A stretch of DNA of 64,000 nt from Psychrobacillus sp. OK028 (GCF_900103605.1 NZ_FNHY01000011.1:1-64000), one strand, 5' to 3'; positions 7,343 through 16,352 are shown, counted from the stretch's first letter. A program made the numbers and translations. Notes: generated by a model from the sequence alone, not told the origin.

Positions 7343-8782
7343 ATGACAAATCAACAGCAAAACGATTTTACTAAATGGTATATCGATACGATTCAGAAAG
7401 CAGATTTAATGGACTATACGCCAGTTCGTGGGTGTATCGCTTTTAAACCAGATGGCTTTGAAATTTGGGAGCATATTCAAGATGAAATGAATAGACGTTT
7501 TAAAGAAACGGGTCATCGTAATGCTTATTTCCCAATGCTAATCCCTGAATCTTTCTTCCAAAAAGAGAAGGATCATATTGAAGGGTTCGCTCCAGAGCTT
7601 CCTTGGGTAACGGAGGCAGCAGGTGAAAAATTGGAAGAACGTTTAGCGTTACGTCCAACATCAGAAACAATGATTGGTCATTTATATTCGGATTGGATTA
7701 AGAGTTATCGTGATCTGCCAGTTCTTATAAACCAATGGGCAAACGTGTTCCGTTGGGAAAAGAAAACTCTTCCATTTATCCGTACTTCTGAATTTTTATG
7801 GCAAGAAGGGCATACGGCTCATGTAGATGAAGAAGAAGCACGTCACGAAACAATGCAGATGCTGAACATCTATAAAGAGGTGGTAGAGGAGCTATTAGCT
7901 ATCCCTGTATACGATGGTCAAAAAACACCTTCTGAACGCTTTGCAGGAGCAGTAGACACGTATTCAATCGAAGCTATGATGAAAGATGGGAAAGCTGTTC
8001 AAGCGGGAACATCCCATTACCTTGGAACAAAGTTTGCAGAAGCGTTTGATATTAAATATTTGAACAAAGAAAATAAACATCAGCATGTGCATACAACATC
8101 TTGGGGAACATCAACTCGATTAATCGGTTCGGTTATTATGGTACATGGTGACGAGCAAGGACTTGTATTGCCACCACGTGTTGCACCAACTCAGGTAGTG
8201 CTGATTCCAGTAGGACCTTGGAAGAAGAACCCAGCAATAATGGAGAAATTAGATGAGCTGTATGCTGCATTAAAAGCAAAAGGTATACGTGTTCGACTTG
8301 ATGATTCCGATCAATCTCCGGGTTATAAATTTAACGAGTGGGAGCTTAAAGGAGTACCAGTTCGTGTAGAATTAGGACCTCGTGATTTAGAAAACAACCA
8401 AGCACTAATGAAAGCACGTGATCTGACTGAAAAAGAATCAGTAGACATCGCTGTTTTAGTGGAACGTATTGAAGAAGAATTAACTACAATGCAAACACGC
8501 TTACTTGAAAAAGCTCGAGCTTTCCGTGATGAAAATTCCCATACAAATGTTGATTCTCTTGAGCAATTAAAGCAACATCTTACTGATTCAACGGAAAAAG
8601 GTGAAATACCTGGATGGATACTTGCAGGATGGTGCGGGGATGACGCTTGTGAAGAGAATGTGAAAAATGAAACGAAATTTACAACACGTAATATTCCATT
8701 CAACCCACCAGCTGAAAAAACAACATGTATTAACTGTGGTAAGGATTCGAAACATACTGTATGGTTCGGTCGTGCTTACTAA
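7343..8782 (+). CDS. proS: Prolyl-tRNA synthetase, ProS type 3
   Basis: A 479-residue class II aminoacyl-tRNA synthetase charging tRNA-Pro. Motif 2 region is FRWEKKTLPFIRTSEFLWQE, the proline/ATP site includes RPTSETMIGH and TSHYLG. The protein lacks the editing insertion of the long bacterial type and instead has the C-terminal zinc-binding domain with four cysteines (CGDDAC and CINC), ending in Tyr. This is the archaeal/eukaryal-like short form, also found as the second ProRS of the B. cereus group. Expression is set by the T-box leader. A second, long ProRS might exist elsewhere in the genome. Confidence 0.95.
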   Translation: MTNQQQNDFTKWYIDTIQKADLMDYTPVRGCIAFKPDGFEIWEHIQDEMNRRFKETGHRNAYFPMLIPESFFQKEKDHIEGFAPELPWVTEAAGEKLEERLALRPTSETMIGHLYSDWIKSYRDLPVLINQWANVFRWEKKTLPFIRTSEFLWQEGHTAHVDEEEARHETMQMLNIYKEVVEELLAIPVYDGQKTPSERFAGAVDTYSIEAMMKDGKAVQAGTSHYLGTKFAEAFDIKYLNKENKHQHVHTTSWGTSTRLIGSVIMVHGDEQGLVLPPRVAPTQVVLIPVGPWKKNPAIMEKLDELYAALKAKGIRVRLDDSDQSPGYKFNEWELKGVPVRVELGPRDLENNQALMKARDLTEKESVDIAVLVERIEEELTTMQTRLLEKARAFRDENSHTNVDSLEQLKQHLTDSTEKGEIPGWILAGWCGDDACEENVKNETKFTTRNIPFNPPAEKTTCINCGKDSKHTVWFGRAY

Positions 8783-8800
8783 TTAAATAGTAGATACAAT

Positions 8801-8840
8801 AAAAAAATCAACCATTGTTTTTCCAAATGGTTGATTTTTT
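8801..8840 (+). terminator. Terminator after proS
   Basis: Stem AAATCAACCAT / ATGGTTGATTT with A and T runs. The following stretch to 9086 shows no gene or clear element. Confidence 0.88.
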
Positions 8841-9086
8841 ATATGGTAAGTATTTCCCCCCAAGTGTGCAAGAAATAATATCCAGATTTTAAAACAACTA
8901 GTTCACCGCATTATACTGTATGCTTAATGTTCAACTAGTATGAAATACTTACTCACTAGTTTTAAAGCCTTAATTTTTGGAAGTTTCTAAAGTACCATTT
9001 TTACCAATATCACCCATAACAGCTTGCTATGTCAGAATTTGACTGATTATAATAAAAGAAAACAAACTTGATTCGGAGATGAGTGT

Positions 9087-9734
9087 ATGAAAAAAGTTAT
9101 GTTATTTGTAGTTGCTTCAATATCACTAATGTTAGCAGCTTGTGGTGAAGATTCAGATGTTGCAACAGTAGAAAAAGAAGTGGCAGAAGCTACACAAACA
9201 GAAACAGCAAATGCTGAACAGCCAGAAAATGATACGAAAGCTACTGAAGAAAAGAAAGAAGAAAATAAGGATGAAGTTGCTAACAATCTTGCACATGGAG
9301 AAAATATACTAAAAGAAAATATCGTATTTGAATATGAAGATGGCGACGTAGTTATGACAATTGATCACGCGGAATTTACGAAAGAAGTGGCGACGTCTAC
9401 AGGCGCTAGTCCACGTAATATTATTTCCGATAAAGAAATTTTTCTGCATTTAACAGGGACTATTAGCAATGATACGATGGAAGCATTCCAATATGGTCAT
9501 CAACTGGCTGGTGTAAAATTTAAAGCGATTTATGATAACAAACATGAATTCGATTTCCTAGCTGATACAGAGTCACTTGACGGATCCAAGTTTCAAGGAG
9601 CGAGCATAGATCCTTTAGAGGAACAAAAGATTCATATCTATGCACAAGTACCGCTCGCAATAGCGCAGCCTGACAAATCCCTGACTCTAATTGTGCTGGA
9701 CAGTGAAGGTGAACATGAGGTCTTTATTCGCTAA
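9087..9734 (+). CDS. Lipoprotein of unknown function
   Basis: A 215-residue exported lipoprotein. The signal peptide ends in the lipobox LAAC, so Cys19 would be acylated. Residues 20 to about 70 form an acidic Glu/Lys/Thr-rich linker, followed by a globular domain of about 145 residues with alternating strands, resembling extracellular immunoglobulin-like domains of other Bacillus lipoproteins. I do not recognise a named family. SD GGAG lies 8 bases before the ATG. Single gene with a strong terminator. Confidence 0.8.
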   Translation: MKKVMLFVVASISLMLAACGEDSDVATVEKEVAEATQTETANAEQPENDTKATEEKKEENKDEVANNLAHGENILKENIVFEYEDGDVVMTIDHAEFTKEVATSTGASPRNIISDKEIFLHLTGTISNDTMEAFQYGHQLAGVKFKAIYDNKHEFDFLADTESLDGSKFQGASIDPLEEQKIHIYAQVPLAIAQPDKSLTLIVLDSEGEHEVFIR

Positions 9735-9808
9735 AATCACAATTCATCATCTTGTGGTACATATGATCCTAAGGATTATAAGTTCTTAGTTTTTGTTTAA
9801 AAGTTTAT

Positions 9809-9840
9809 AAAGCACCCCACTTTTGTAGGGTGCTTTTCTT
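9809..9840 (+). terminator. Terminator after lipoprotein gene
   Basis: Stem AAGCACCC / GGGTGCTT followed by a T-rich tail. Confidence 0.85.
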
Positions 9841-9965
9841 ATTGCTCTGTTAAATTTTCGGATACTTTTTGTTCTAGTTAATGACTACCTCCCCGGTATA
9901 CTCCCTGGACAGTACTAACATAGCCATAATCACGTCCACCTCAACACTATTTTAATATTGTCAAC

Positions 9966-11024
9966 CTATACTAAAACTGCAGACTCTTCTGAAGATAGAA
10001 TTACAGCCTGTTCTATATGAGTTACTTTAAGACCAAACTTAGGATAAAGAGCTTCCAACGGATGACCTAGTAATAATTTAATAGCATAATAAGGGAAGTT
10101 AATATCTGCGAGGCAGCTAATATGTAAGCCTCCACTCATACGTGGGTTAATTTCAAGTAACTTAGGGACGCCATCTTTATACTTGACTTGGATATTAAAC
10201 ACGTAAGGAATTTTATATTGTGCAGCCATTTTTACAGCAATTTCAATTAATTCTTCATTGTATTCAATCTCTCTGATACGCCCATTTCCTTTTTTCCTCG
10301 GTATTGCAGTAAGTAAAGTTCCATCTGCGTCGGCTAAACAATCAATGCTATACTCATAGCCATCTAAATATTCTAAAACCATTAAGTCTGGGAAATGCTC
10401 CTGCGTTTGTAAAATCTTCACTGCGGTTTCGTAGGAAATCTTTTGAGATGAAGCCGTACTGAAAATAAAAGGAATAGTATCTGCATTATTATCTATAATA
10501 CGGAATCCACTTGCTCCTTCGCCAATTACAGGTTTAATACATAATTTCATATTATCCTTGCTTAATTCGGCATAAGCCTGTTGAAATTCCTTTGCGTTGT
10601 TAACAATTCGGTAGGAAGGAATAGTTACGATGAAATTACCTTCATTTTCTTCGTTCTGTAAAGATCGATACATCGCTGCTTTATCATCCATCATGGCCAT
10701 TAACTCCCCATCGGGACAAACCAATATTTTTACGCCGATTTCTTCAAACTTATCTAAGTGATGGGAAATAAGTACATTTTCTTTTCTAGGAACAAATATA
10801 TGAATTTGATTTTGTATACAGTAGTCTAAACAAAATTGTATATATTCTTCTCCCTCAATATCTGGCTCTGTACCAGACACATCACAATACTTAAAATATA
10901 CCGTGTCTGGATTAGGATGCGTTCCGTAAATAACAAACTCCTGTTGATCGGGGTTGTGCCGGATCAACTCCATATAATGTGACACAGTGGAAAACCATCT
11001 ATTGAACCAAATATTAATTACCAT
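9966..11024 (-). CDS. ATP-grasp domain protein
   Basis: A 352-residue ATP-grasp enzyme, related to carbamoyl-phosphate synthase-like and peptide/amino-acid ligases. After an N-terminal Rossmann-like domain of about 110 residues, the ATP-binding part shows KPVIGEGASGFR, then LEYLDGYEYSIDCL, and the metal site LEINPRMSGG near residue 300. Such enzymes join a carboxylate to an amine through an acyl phosphate. The substrate is unknown. SD AAAGGAGAAG precedes the ATG. It lies 28 bases after a B3/B4 protein, likely one operon. Confidence 0.82.
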   Translation of the reverse strand: MVINIWFNRWFSTVSHYMELIRHNPDQQEFVIYGTHPNPDTVYFKYCDVSGTEPDIEGEEYIQFCLDYCIQNQIHIFVPRKENVLISHHLDKFEEIGVKILVCPDGELMAMMDDKAAMYRSLQNEENEGNFIVTIPSYRIVNNAKEFQQAYAELSKDNMKLCIKPVIGEGASGFRIIDNNADTIPFIFSTASSQKISYETAVKILQTQEHFPDLMVLEYLDGYEYSIDCLADADGTLLTAIPRKKGNGRIREIEYNEELIEIAVKMAAQYKIPYVFNIQVKYKDGVPKLLEINPRMSGGLHISCLADINFPYYAIKLLLGHPLEALYPKFGLKVTHIEQAVILSSEESAVLV

Positions 11025-11052
11025 TATTCTTCTCCTTTAAAATTATAGTAAA

Positions 11053-11718
11053 CTAACCGATAAATGTAGTTTCAAAACTTCCACCATGTATTTGTGTAAA
11101 CATTGTCCCTATAGAAGTAATCAATTGCTGTCCATCTTCTTTGCTAATAGAGGGTCGTAAAAATACCACATGCATAGCATCGGTTGTATTTTCAGACACA
11201 GCAGTTCGAACGGAATCTACAAACGGGCTGCCGAATGGTCCCAATTCATCCTGAAGAGTAAGTATGTGTTGTAATTTGTTTTCTCGACCATTTAACCCAA
11301 TATATTTTGTTTCTGCATTGCCGACTGTTAGTGTAATATCACTATGAATCTTTGCAATATCATAGATTCCCATTGGAATTTCGTATTGCAGGGAGAAGAA
11401 GTTATTTAAATCTACAGCGGAATGCATCGGTGTGATATAATTTTGTTTTGCAATCCTTCTATACATTGCTTCCATGGAGGGGCGGTAACGATTTGGATCT
11501 GCTCCGAACTTTTTCCAAAGAGCTCTCCATTCCTTTATCCCTTCAAAATCAGTTACTGCTTTGTCTTCCAGTTCAAAGAAAAGTTGTTCTTGAAATAATT
11601 GAAGGCGGCCCTTAAGCATTTGAGGCGAAGAAGTAACAACAATTTTGCTATAATGGATAATGCCTAATTTAAAGGTAGGCTCTATTTCAACTATTAAATC
11701 ATCCAGTTTTACGATCAT
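11053..11718 (-). CDS. B3/B4 (PheT-like) domain protein
   Basis: A 221-residue protein consisting of the B3/B4 domain known from the phenylalanyl-tRNA synthetase beta subunit, without the rest of the synthetase. The run NRYRPSMEAMYRRIAKQNYI and then HSAVDLNNFFSLQYEIP is the most conserved part. Free-standing B3/B4 proteins are thought to edit or bind amino acids on tRNA, but no activity is firm for this group. Start at ATG 11718 with AAGGA eight bases upstream; upstream in-frame ATGs lack this. Co-oriented with the ATP-grasp gene. Confidence 0.83.
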   Translation of the reverse strand: MIVKLDDLIVEIEPTFKLGIIHYSKIVVTSSPQMLKGRLQLFQEQLFFELEDKAVTDFEGIKEWRALWKKFGADPNRYRPSMEAMYRRIAKQNYITPMHSAVDLNNFFSLQYEIPMGIYDIAKIHSDITLTVGNAETKYIGLNGRENKLQHILTLQDELGPFGSPFVDSVRTAVSENTTDAMHVVFLRPSISKEDGQQLITSIGTMFTQIHGGSFETTFIG

Positions 11719-11773
11719 ATCAACCATCCTTACACTTATTTTCTTTAGTGTAGCATAAGAAAGGAGAACATTT

Positions 11774-12913
11774 GTGAATATCATTCAGTTTCAACAAAAC
11801 CTCATAGATTACGCTGCATCCATTGGAATTGATAAAATTGGATTTACTTCTGTTTCTCCATTTCACGAATTAAAAAATCGATTAATCAGGCAGCAGGAAT
11901 TAGGGTATGCTTCTGGATTCGAAGAACCTGATATTGACAAAAGAGTGCATCCTAAAATTTTGCTAGAAGAAGCTCATAGTATCATTTCTATTGCAATTGC
12001 GTACCCTTCAAAAATGAAGAATGCACCACAAAGTGTGAAAGGTGCAAGAAGAGGAATCTTCGCACGTGCATCATGGGGTATAGATTATCATACAGTTTTA
12101 CGAGAAAAGTTAGCACTATTAGAATTATATATTTTAACGCATATACCAGATGCTAAACTTCGTTCGATGGTAGATACGGGAGAACTTTCAGACCGTGCTG
12201 TTGCGGAACGGGCAGGCATAGGATGGAGTGCGAAAAACTGCTCCATTATTACCCCTGAGTTTGGTTCCTATGTCTATCTTGGAGAAATGATTACGTCTAT
12301 TCCTTTTGCTCCGAGTGAGCAGATGGAAGACCAATGTGGTGATTGTCGGTTATGTTTGGATGTTTGTCCGACAGGAGCATTAATAGAAGGCGGTCAATTA
12401 AATGCACAGCGCTGTATTGCCTTTATTACACAAACGAAAACAATGGTTCCAGACGAGTTTCGAGCCAAAATAGGCAATCGAATTTATGGCTGTGATACAT
12501 GCCAAACAGTTTGTCCCAAAAACAAAGGAAAGGCTAATCTTCACCAAGAAGCTTTTAAGCCTGATCCTGAATTAGTGAAGCCTTTGCTTCTACCTTTACT
12601 AAAAATGACAAATCGTACTTTCAAAGAAACTTACGGACATATGTCAGGTGCGTGGAGAGGGAAGAATCCAATCCAACGGAATGCTATAATTGCACTAGCT
12701 CATTTTAAAGAGCAGGAAGCTGTTCCGGCCCTTATAGATTTAATGCAGAATGATGTCAGACCAGTAATTAGAGGTACTGCAGCATGGGCTTTAGGTAAAA
12801 TAAATACAGAAGACGGCTTGCTTGCCCTTAAGGACGCTGCACAAAATGAACAAGTTGAAGAAGTTTTAGAAGAGATTCGAAAAGGATTAGAATACTATAC
12901 AATTGAGAATTAG
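11774..12913 (+). CDS. queG: Epoxyqueuosine reductase QueG
   Basis: A 379-residue cobalamin and iron-sulfur protein that reduces epoxyqueuosine to queuosine at the wobble base of GUN-anticodon tRNAs. The N-terminal domain holds DTGELSDRAVAERAGIGW. Two [4Fe-4S] clusters are indicated by CGDCRLCLDVCPTGAL and CDTCQTVCPKN. The C terminus has HEAT-like repeats (AVPALIDLMQND and RGTAAWALGKI). Starts with GTG after AAGGAGA. Divergent from the B3/B4 gene and followed by trmL after 12 bases, forming a tRNA wobble-modification pair. Confidence 0.95.
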   Translation: MNIIQFQQNLIDYAASIGIDKIGFTSVSPFHELKNRLIRQQELGYASGFEEPDIDKRVHPKILLEEAHSIISIAIAYPSKMKNAPQSVKGARRGIFARASWGIDYHTVLREKLALLELYILTHIPDAKLRSMVDTGELSDRAVAERAGIGWSAKNCSIITPEFGSYVYLGEMITSIPFAPSEQMEDQCGDCRLCLDVCPTGALIEGGQLNAQRCIAFITQTKTMVPDEFRAKIGNRIYGCDTCQTVCPKNKGKANLHQEAFKPDPELVKPLLLPLLKMTNRTFKETYGHMSGAWRGKNPIQRNAIIALAHFKEQEAVPALIDLMQNDVRPVIRGTAAWALGKINTEDGLLALKDAAQNEQVEEVLEEIRKGLEYYTIEN

Positions 12914-12925
12914 GAAGTGGAATAA

Positions 12926-13399
12926 TTGAGTATAAATGTAGTTTTGTATCAACCAGAAATACCTGCTAATACAGGGAATATAGCTAGAACATGTGCGGGA
13001 ACAGGAGTTAAATTACATTTAATCCGACCTTTAGGTTTCTCAACAGATGACAAGATGTTAAAGAGAGCTGGACTAGATTATTGGGAGCATGTTGATATTA
13101 CTTATTATGACGGCCTTGATGAATTTTTTGCTGCTCATCCAGCAGGAGAGTACTATTTAATTACGAAGTTTGGTGCTAAGCCACATACTACATTTGATTT
13201 TAGTGATTTGGAGAAAGATCACTTCTTTATTTTTGGACGTGAGACAAAAGGATTACCACGCGAGTTTATCGATGCACACCCCGACCGTGCATTAAGAATT
13301 CCTATGAATGATAATATTCGTTCTTTGAATTTATCAAATACCGCAGCAATACTAATCTATGAAGCATTGCGTCAACAAAACTATCCAAATTTACACTAA
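12926..13399 (+). CDS. trmL: tRNA (cytidine/uridine-34 2'-O) methyltransferase TrmL
   Basis: A 157-residue SPOUT methyltransferase that methylates the ribose of the wobble base in tRNA-Leu. Signatures are LYQPEIPANTGNIARTCAG at the start, FGRETKGLP in the middle and the trefoil-knot SAM site NDNIRSLNLSNTAAILIYEA at the end. Complete length for the family (B. subtilis CspR). The start is TTG; the ribosome site GGAAGTGG is weak, suggesting coupling to queG. Confidence 0.95.
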   Translation: MSINVVLYQPEIPANTGNIARTCAGTGVKLHLIRPLGFSTDDKMLKRAGLDYWEHVDITYYDGLDEFFAAHPAGEYYLITKFGAKPHTTFDFSDLEKDHFFIFGRETKGLPREFIDAHPDRALRIPMNDNIRSLNLSNTAAILIYEALRQQNYPNLH

Positions 13400-13438
13400 A
13401 AAAACGGACGATGTCAATATAGACTCGTCCGTTTTAAT
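13398..13438 (+). terminator. Bidirectional terminator between trmL and the 31-aa gene
   Basis: Stem AAAACGGACGA / TCGTCCGTTTT, flanked by A and T runs on both sides, between convergent genes. Confidence 0.85.
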
Positions 13439-13444
13439 AATAGA

Positions 13445-13540
13445 TTATTTTTCAGATGCACCTGGTTTGTCGTCGTAACCTGCTTTGAAAATTGCAGCAA
13501 GGAATGAAATACAAACACCAAGAATTAGGATTAGTTTCAT
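13445..13540 (-). CDS. Small membrane-like protein, 31 residues
   Basis: A 31-codon reading frame with an ideal ribosome site (GAGGAGG, 9 bases before ATG) and a terminator directly after its stop. The product starts MKLILILGVCISFLAAIFKA, one hydrophobic helix, then a polar tail with two Asp and several Lys. I do not recognise it. The strong translation signals argue that it is real, probably membrane inserted. Confidence 0.7.
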   Translation of the reverse strand: MKLILILGVCISFLAAIFKAGYDDKPGASEK

Positions 13541-13697
13541 ATGGAGTGCCTCCTCTATAGTATTCTGCACCTAGTATACCCTAAATTGTTTGAAAAAGAA
13601 ATAATACGAAAAAATGAAATTTGACGAAAATCGTTCATTTGAATGTTGCAACCTTTGGAATATTCTACTAACATAAAGAAAAGGAGTGATTTTTGGA

Positions 13698-13880
13698 ATG
13701 AATGAATTCAAAAATGGTCCAGAGAACGGTTCAATGGCAACGAATATGGAAGAAATAAAGCTATTAGGAAAACAGATGGATAGAATGAGGGACAACAAAG
13801 AGCTAGAAGAGGATAACCGTGTATCCGATCCAGCTCAAGCTGAAGATACTTCTTCCATGAAGAAAAGAGAAAACGACTGA
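13698..13880 (+). CDS. Small hydrophilic protein, 60 residues
   Basis: A 60-residue, charged, probably flexible protein rich in Glu, Asp, Lys, Asn and Met, with one helical segment around MEEIKLLGKQMDRMRD. No family recognised. An AAGGAG site lies 11 bases before the ATG at 13698, slightly far but the best choice. Its stop codon lies within the stem of its own terminator. Confidence 0.62.
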   Translation: MNEFKNGPENGSMATNMEEIKLLGKQMDRMRDNKELEEDNRVSDPAQAEDTSSMKKREND

Positions 13881-13896
13881 TTTATCAGTCGTTTTC
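13869..13896 (+). terminator. Terminator overlapping stop of 60-aa gene
   Basis: Stem AAAACGACTGAT / ATCAGTCGTTTT with a two-base loop; the left arm includes the stop codon. Confidence 0.8.
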
Positions 13897-13918
13897 CTCA
13901 TAAGAAAGGACGAGAAGC

Positions 13919-14749
13919 ATGACTCTAAATATACATTCAACAAAACAATTAGCTAATGGAATAGAGATGCCAAGACTTGGTTTAGGTATATATAAATTGA
14001 CAGAATCTGATATTGCTATTAGTGCAATAACAGCGGCGCTAGATTATGGGTATCGTCATATCGATACGGCTAGTTTGTATGCAAACGAAAAAGAGGTTGG
14101 CGAGGCTGTTCGAGCTTCTGATGTTCCACGAGAGGATATATTCATCACAACAAAAGTGTGGAATACCGATCAAGGCTACGATCAAACACTCAGAGCTTTT
14201 GAAAAATCGCTGGAGCTATTGGGTATGGACTATGTAGATTTATATTTAACCCATTGGCCAGTTAAAGAAACTTTTGTAGATACATATCGGGCAATAGAAC
14301 GGCTTTATGATGAAAAGCTAATTCGTGCAACTGGAGTAGCAAATCATCATGCGCATCATTTGGAGGCGATTGCCGTAAAAGCGAACGTTAAACCAATGGT
14401 CAACCAAATTGAATGTCACCCTCGACTTACTCAGTATGATTTACGTACATATTGTGCAGAGCAGGGAATCGCGATAACTTCGTGGTCACCACTTGCAAGA
14501 GGTCGCATTTTAGAAGAGCCAACTCTTCAACGTATAAGTGGAAAGTATGGGAAGACAACTGCCCAAATAGTGATTAAATGGCATCTACAGCATGATTTAA
14601 TCGTCATTCCCAAGTCAGAAAATCCATCTAGAATCGCAGAAAATATGGATGTGTATGATTTCGAATTATCATTCGAGGACATGAAAAATATTGATGCACT
14701 TAATTTAAATGAGCGTACTGGTAAAGATCCAGATAATTTTAGTTTTTAA
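13919..14749 (+). CDS. Aldo/keto reductase
   Basis: A 276-residue NADPH-dependent (beta/alpha)8-barrel reductase of the AKR5-like group. The catalytic tetrad is visible: Asp in YRHIDTASLY, Tyr in the same run, Lys in TTKVWN and His in LTHWP. The NADP phosphate site is IPKSENPSRIAEN near the C terminus. Members reduce glyoxal, methylglyoxal and other carbonyls. SD GAAAGGACGAG before ATG. Single gene. Confidence 0.93.
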   Translation: MTLNIHSTKQLANGIEMPRLGLGIYKLTESDIAISAITAALDYGYRHIDTASLYANEKEVGEAVRASDVPREDIFITTKVWNTDQGYDQTLRAFEKSLELLGMDYVDLYLTHWPVKETFVDTYRAIERLYDEKLIRATGVANHHAHHLEAIAVKANVKPMVNQIECHPRLTQYDLRTYCAEQGIAITSWSPLARGRILEEPTLQRISGKYGKTTAQIVIKWHLQHDLIVIPKSENPSRIAENMDVYDFELSFEDMKNIDALNLNERTGKDPDNFSF

Positions 14750-14768
14750 TAATATAGTCAAACATGCA

Positions 14769-14812
14769 CGGTAGTTATACTTCGTTTCAAGAAGTTTAAC
14801 TACCGATTTTTT
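14769..14812 (+). terminator. Terminator after aldo/keto reductase
   Basis: Stem CGGTAGTTA / TAACTACCG followed by ATTTTTT. Confidence 0.88.
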
Positions 14813-14906
14813 GTATAGAATGGAAATATTGCTCAAAAATGAAACCTATTACATATTTTTACGTATTAGTAATATAGATGATTATATAATAGATGGGGTC
14901 AATTCA

Positions 14907-15182
14907 ATGAGAATATTTTTCGAAGAGACGAGGAAGAAAAAGAGTAGTATGCCACTCTTAATACTCAAGGTGTTACTGATAGTCTTAATGATTGCAATGA
15001 TAGTAATGGCCATTGTCAACGATATCGATATTATCTATGTGAAGTTAGTATTTATATTATTAGGTATTAATTTCATTGTAGAAGGAGTCGAAAGCTACTT
15101 TCAAAAAGAAGGTCAGATAATTGTAGGAAAAGAAATAGGATTAGGAATCTTGTTTTTCTTAATTGCTATTTTTCTTCAGTAA
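14907..15182 (+). CDS. Small multi-pass membrane protein
   Basis: A 91-residue protein with a basic N terminus (EETRKKKSS) and three hydrophobic stretches at about 17-38, 43-60 and 73-91. Resembles the DUF3953 type of Bacillus membrane proteins, though I am not certain. The ATG at 14907 is chosen over an upstream one because the ORF before it is not hydrophobic and GGGG lies at a fitting distance. First of five closely spaced plus-strand genes. Confidence 0.65.
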   Translation: MRIFFEETRKKKSSMPLLILKVLLIVLMIAMIVMAIVNDIDIIYVKLVFILLGINFIVEGVESYFQKEGQIIVGKEIGLGILFFLIAIFLQ

Positions 15183-15203
15183 CGAAATACAGGAGGTGTA
15201 TAT

Positions 15204-15422
15204 ATGGGAAATTTTATGGGAACTGGAAATTGGTTAGGAATCTTTTCTACAGTATTAATTATAATGTGCTTCTATTTTACACTTACTTTTTTTCAATACT
15301 TAAAACAAGATGATGCTCGCTTAACTAAACAATCTAAATTTGGAGCGGTAATTTGCCTTGCAGCAAGCTTGCTAATCCCTACATTGTACAATCTTTATAT
15401 GTTTAATGAGATGATGAAATAA
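15204..15422 (+). CDS. Small two-helix membrane protein
   Basis: A 72-residue protein with two hydrophobic helices (about 10-32 and 46-64) separated by a charged loop KQDDARLTKQSK. Function unknown. Strong SD AGGAGGTG before ATG. Lies 21 bases after the previous membrane protein and 11 before a Nudix gene. Confidence 0.7.
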   Translation: MGNFMGTGNWLGIFSTVLIIMCFYFTLTFFQYLKQDDARLTKQSKFGAVICLAASLLIPTLYNLYMFNEMMK

Positions 15423-15433
15423 AGGAATAAGCG

Positions 15434-15994
15434 GTGATTAATATGAATCAATGGAAAACGTTAAAATCGGAGTATGTTCATAAAAGTCCTTATGGCAATA
15501 TAAGAAAAGATACTTGCGAGCTTCCTAATGGGGTTGTTATCGATGAGTATTATGTAAACGAATATTCCGATTGGGTAAATGCGATTGTACTTACAAAGGA
15601 AAATCAGGTGGTACTTGTTGAACAATATAGACATGCTGGAAATGATATTTACTTAGAAATTCCTGCAGGGAAAAAAGAAAAAAATGAGACTGACGAAGAA
15701 GGGATTATAAGAGAAATTAGAGAAGAAACTGGTTTTGTATCATATATGAAGCCAATTTTGCTAGGGGAATTTATGATAAATCCCGCTACACAAAATAACA
15801 AAATTAGAACCTATCTTCTGCTGGATGCATTTAAACAAGGTGAACAAAATTTAGATGCAACTGAAGAGATTAATGTACAGTTGATGGATTTTGAATTATT
15901 AGGTTCATTAATAAAAACGAATGAGATAAAAACCCAGCTTTTTACTGCCCATGCCTATTATATGGCAAAGATCTTCCTTTCAAAAAAACAATAG
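15434..15994 (+). CDS. Nudix hydrolase (ADP-ribose pyrophosphatase-like)
   Basis: A 186-residue Nudix enzyme. The Nudix box G-x5-E-x7-REIREETGF is complete at residues 77-99, preceded by VLVEQYRHAGNDIYLEIPAG, which is the arrangement of ADP-sugar pyrophosphatases. Likely cleaves nucleoside diphosphate sugars into AMP and sugar phosphate with magnesium. Start GTG with AAAGGA seven bases upstream. In a five-gene run with small membrane proteins. Confidence 0.88.
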   Translation: MINMNQWKTLKSEYVHKSPYGNIRKDTCELPNGVVIDEYYVNEYSDWVNAIVLTKENQVVLVEQYRHAGNDIYLEIPAGKKEKNETDEEGIIREIREETGFVSYMKPILLGEFMINPATQNNKIRTYLLLDAFKQGEQNLDATEEINVQLMDFELLGSLIKTNEIKTQLFTAHAYYMAKIFLSKKQ

Positions 15995-16013
15995 AAGTAA
16001 AGGAGGTGTTAGT

Positions 16014-16352
16014 ATTTCTAATTTAGAAATCTTAATAATTATTGTAATTTCACTTATCTGTGTATGTATAAGTTATATTTCATCAAAAGTGAATAAAAAT
16101 AAGGAAAAGATAGATAAAGGATTAGTATTTGCATATCATAAACTAACCTATAGAAGAAAGATGATTCGCACGTTATGGATAGCCCCCGTTCTAATCGGCT
16201 GTCTATTATTTATATATAAAGTTGAGGTATTGTCGACCAACGTAAATTTTTATTTCACAATTATATGCTGTGTGGGGTATGTTGGCCAATTTTTCTATAA
16301 TTTTTATAAATGGAGACAGTATGAGCAGCATGTATTGGATGGAGAATTGTAA
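16014..16352 (+). CDS. Small membrane protein with probable ATT start
   Basis: A frame giving about 112 residues with hydrophobic helices near residues 5-22 (LEILIIIVISLICVCISY) and in the middle and C-terminal parts, joined by basic loops. No family recognised. The ideal ribosome site AAAGGAGG (16000-16007) is followed at 7 bases by ATT; there is no ATG, GTG or TTG in this frame near it. The only ordinary start in frame, ATG at 15951, lies inside the Nudix gene and has no ribosome site. I therefore infer an ATT start. Confidence 0.6.
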   Translation: MSNLEILIIIVISLICVCISYISSKVNKNKEKIDKGLVFAYHKLTYRRKMIRTLWIAPVLIGCLLFIYKVEVLSTNVNFYFTIICCVGYVGQFFYNFYKWRQYEQHVLDGEL

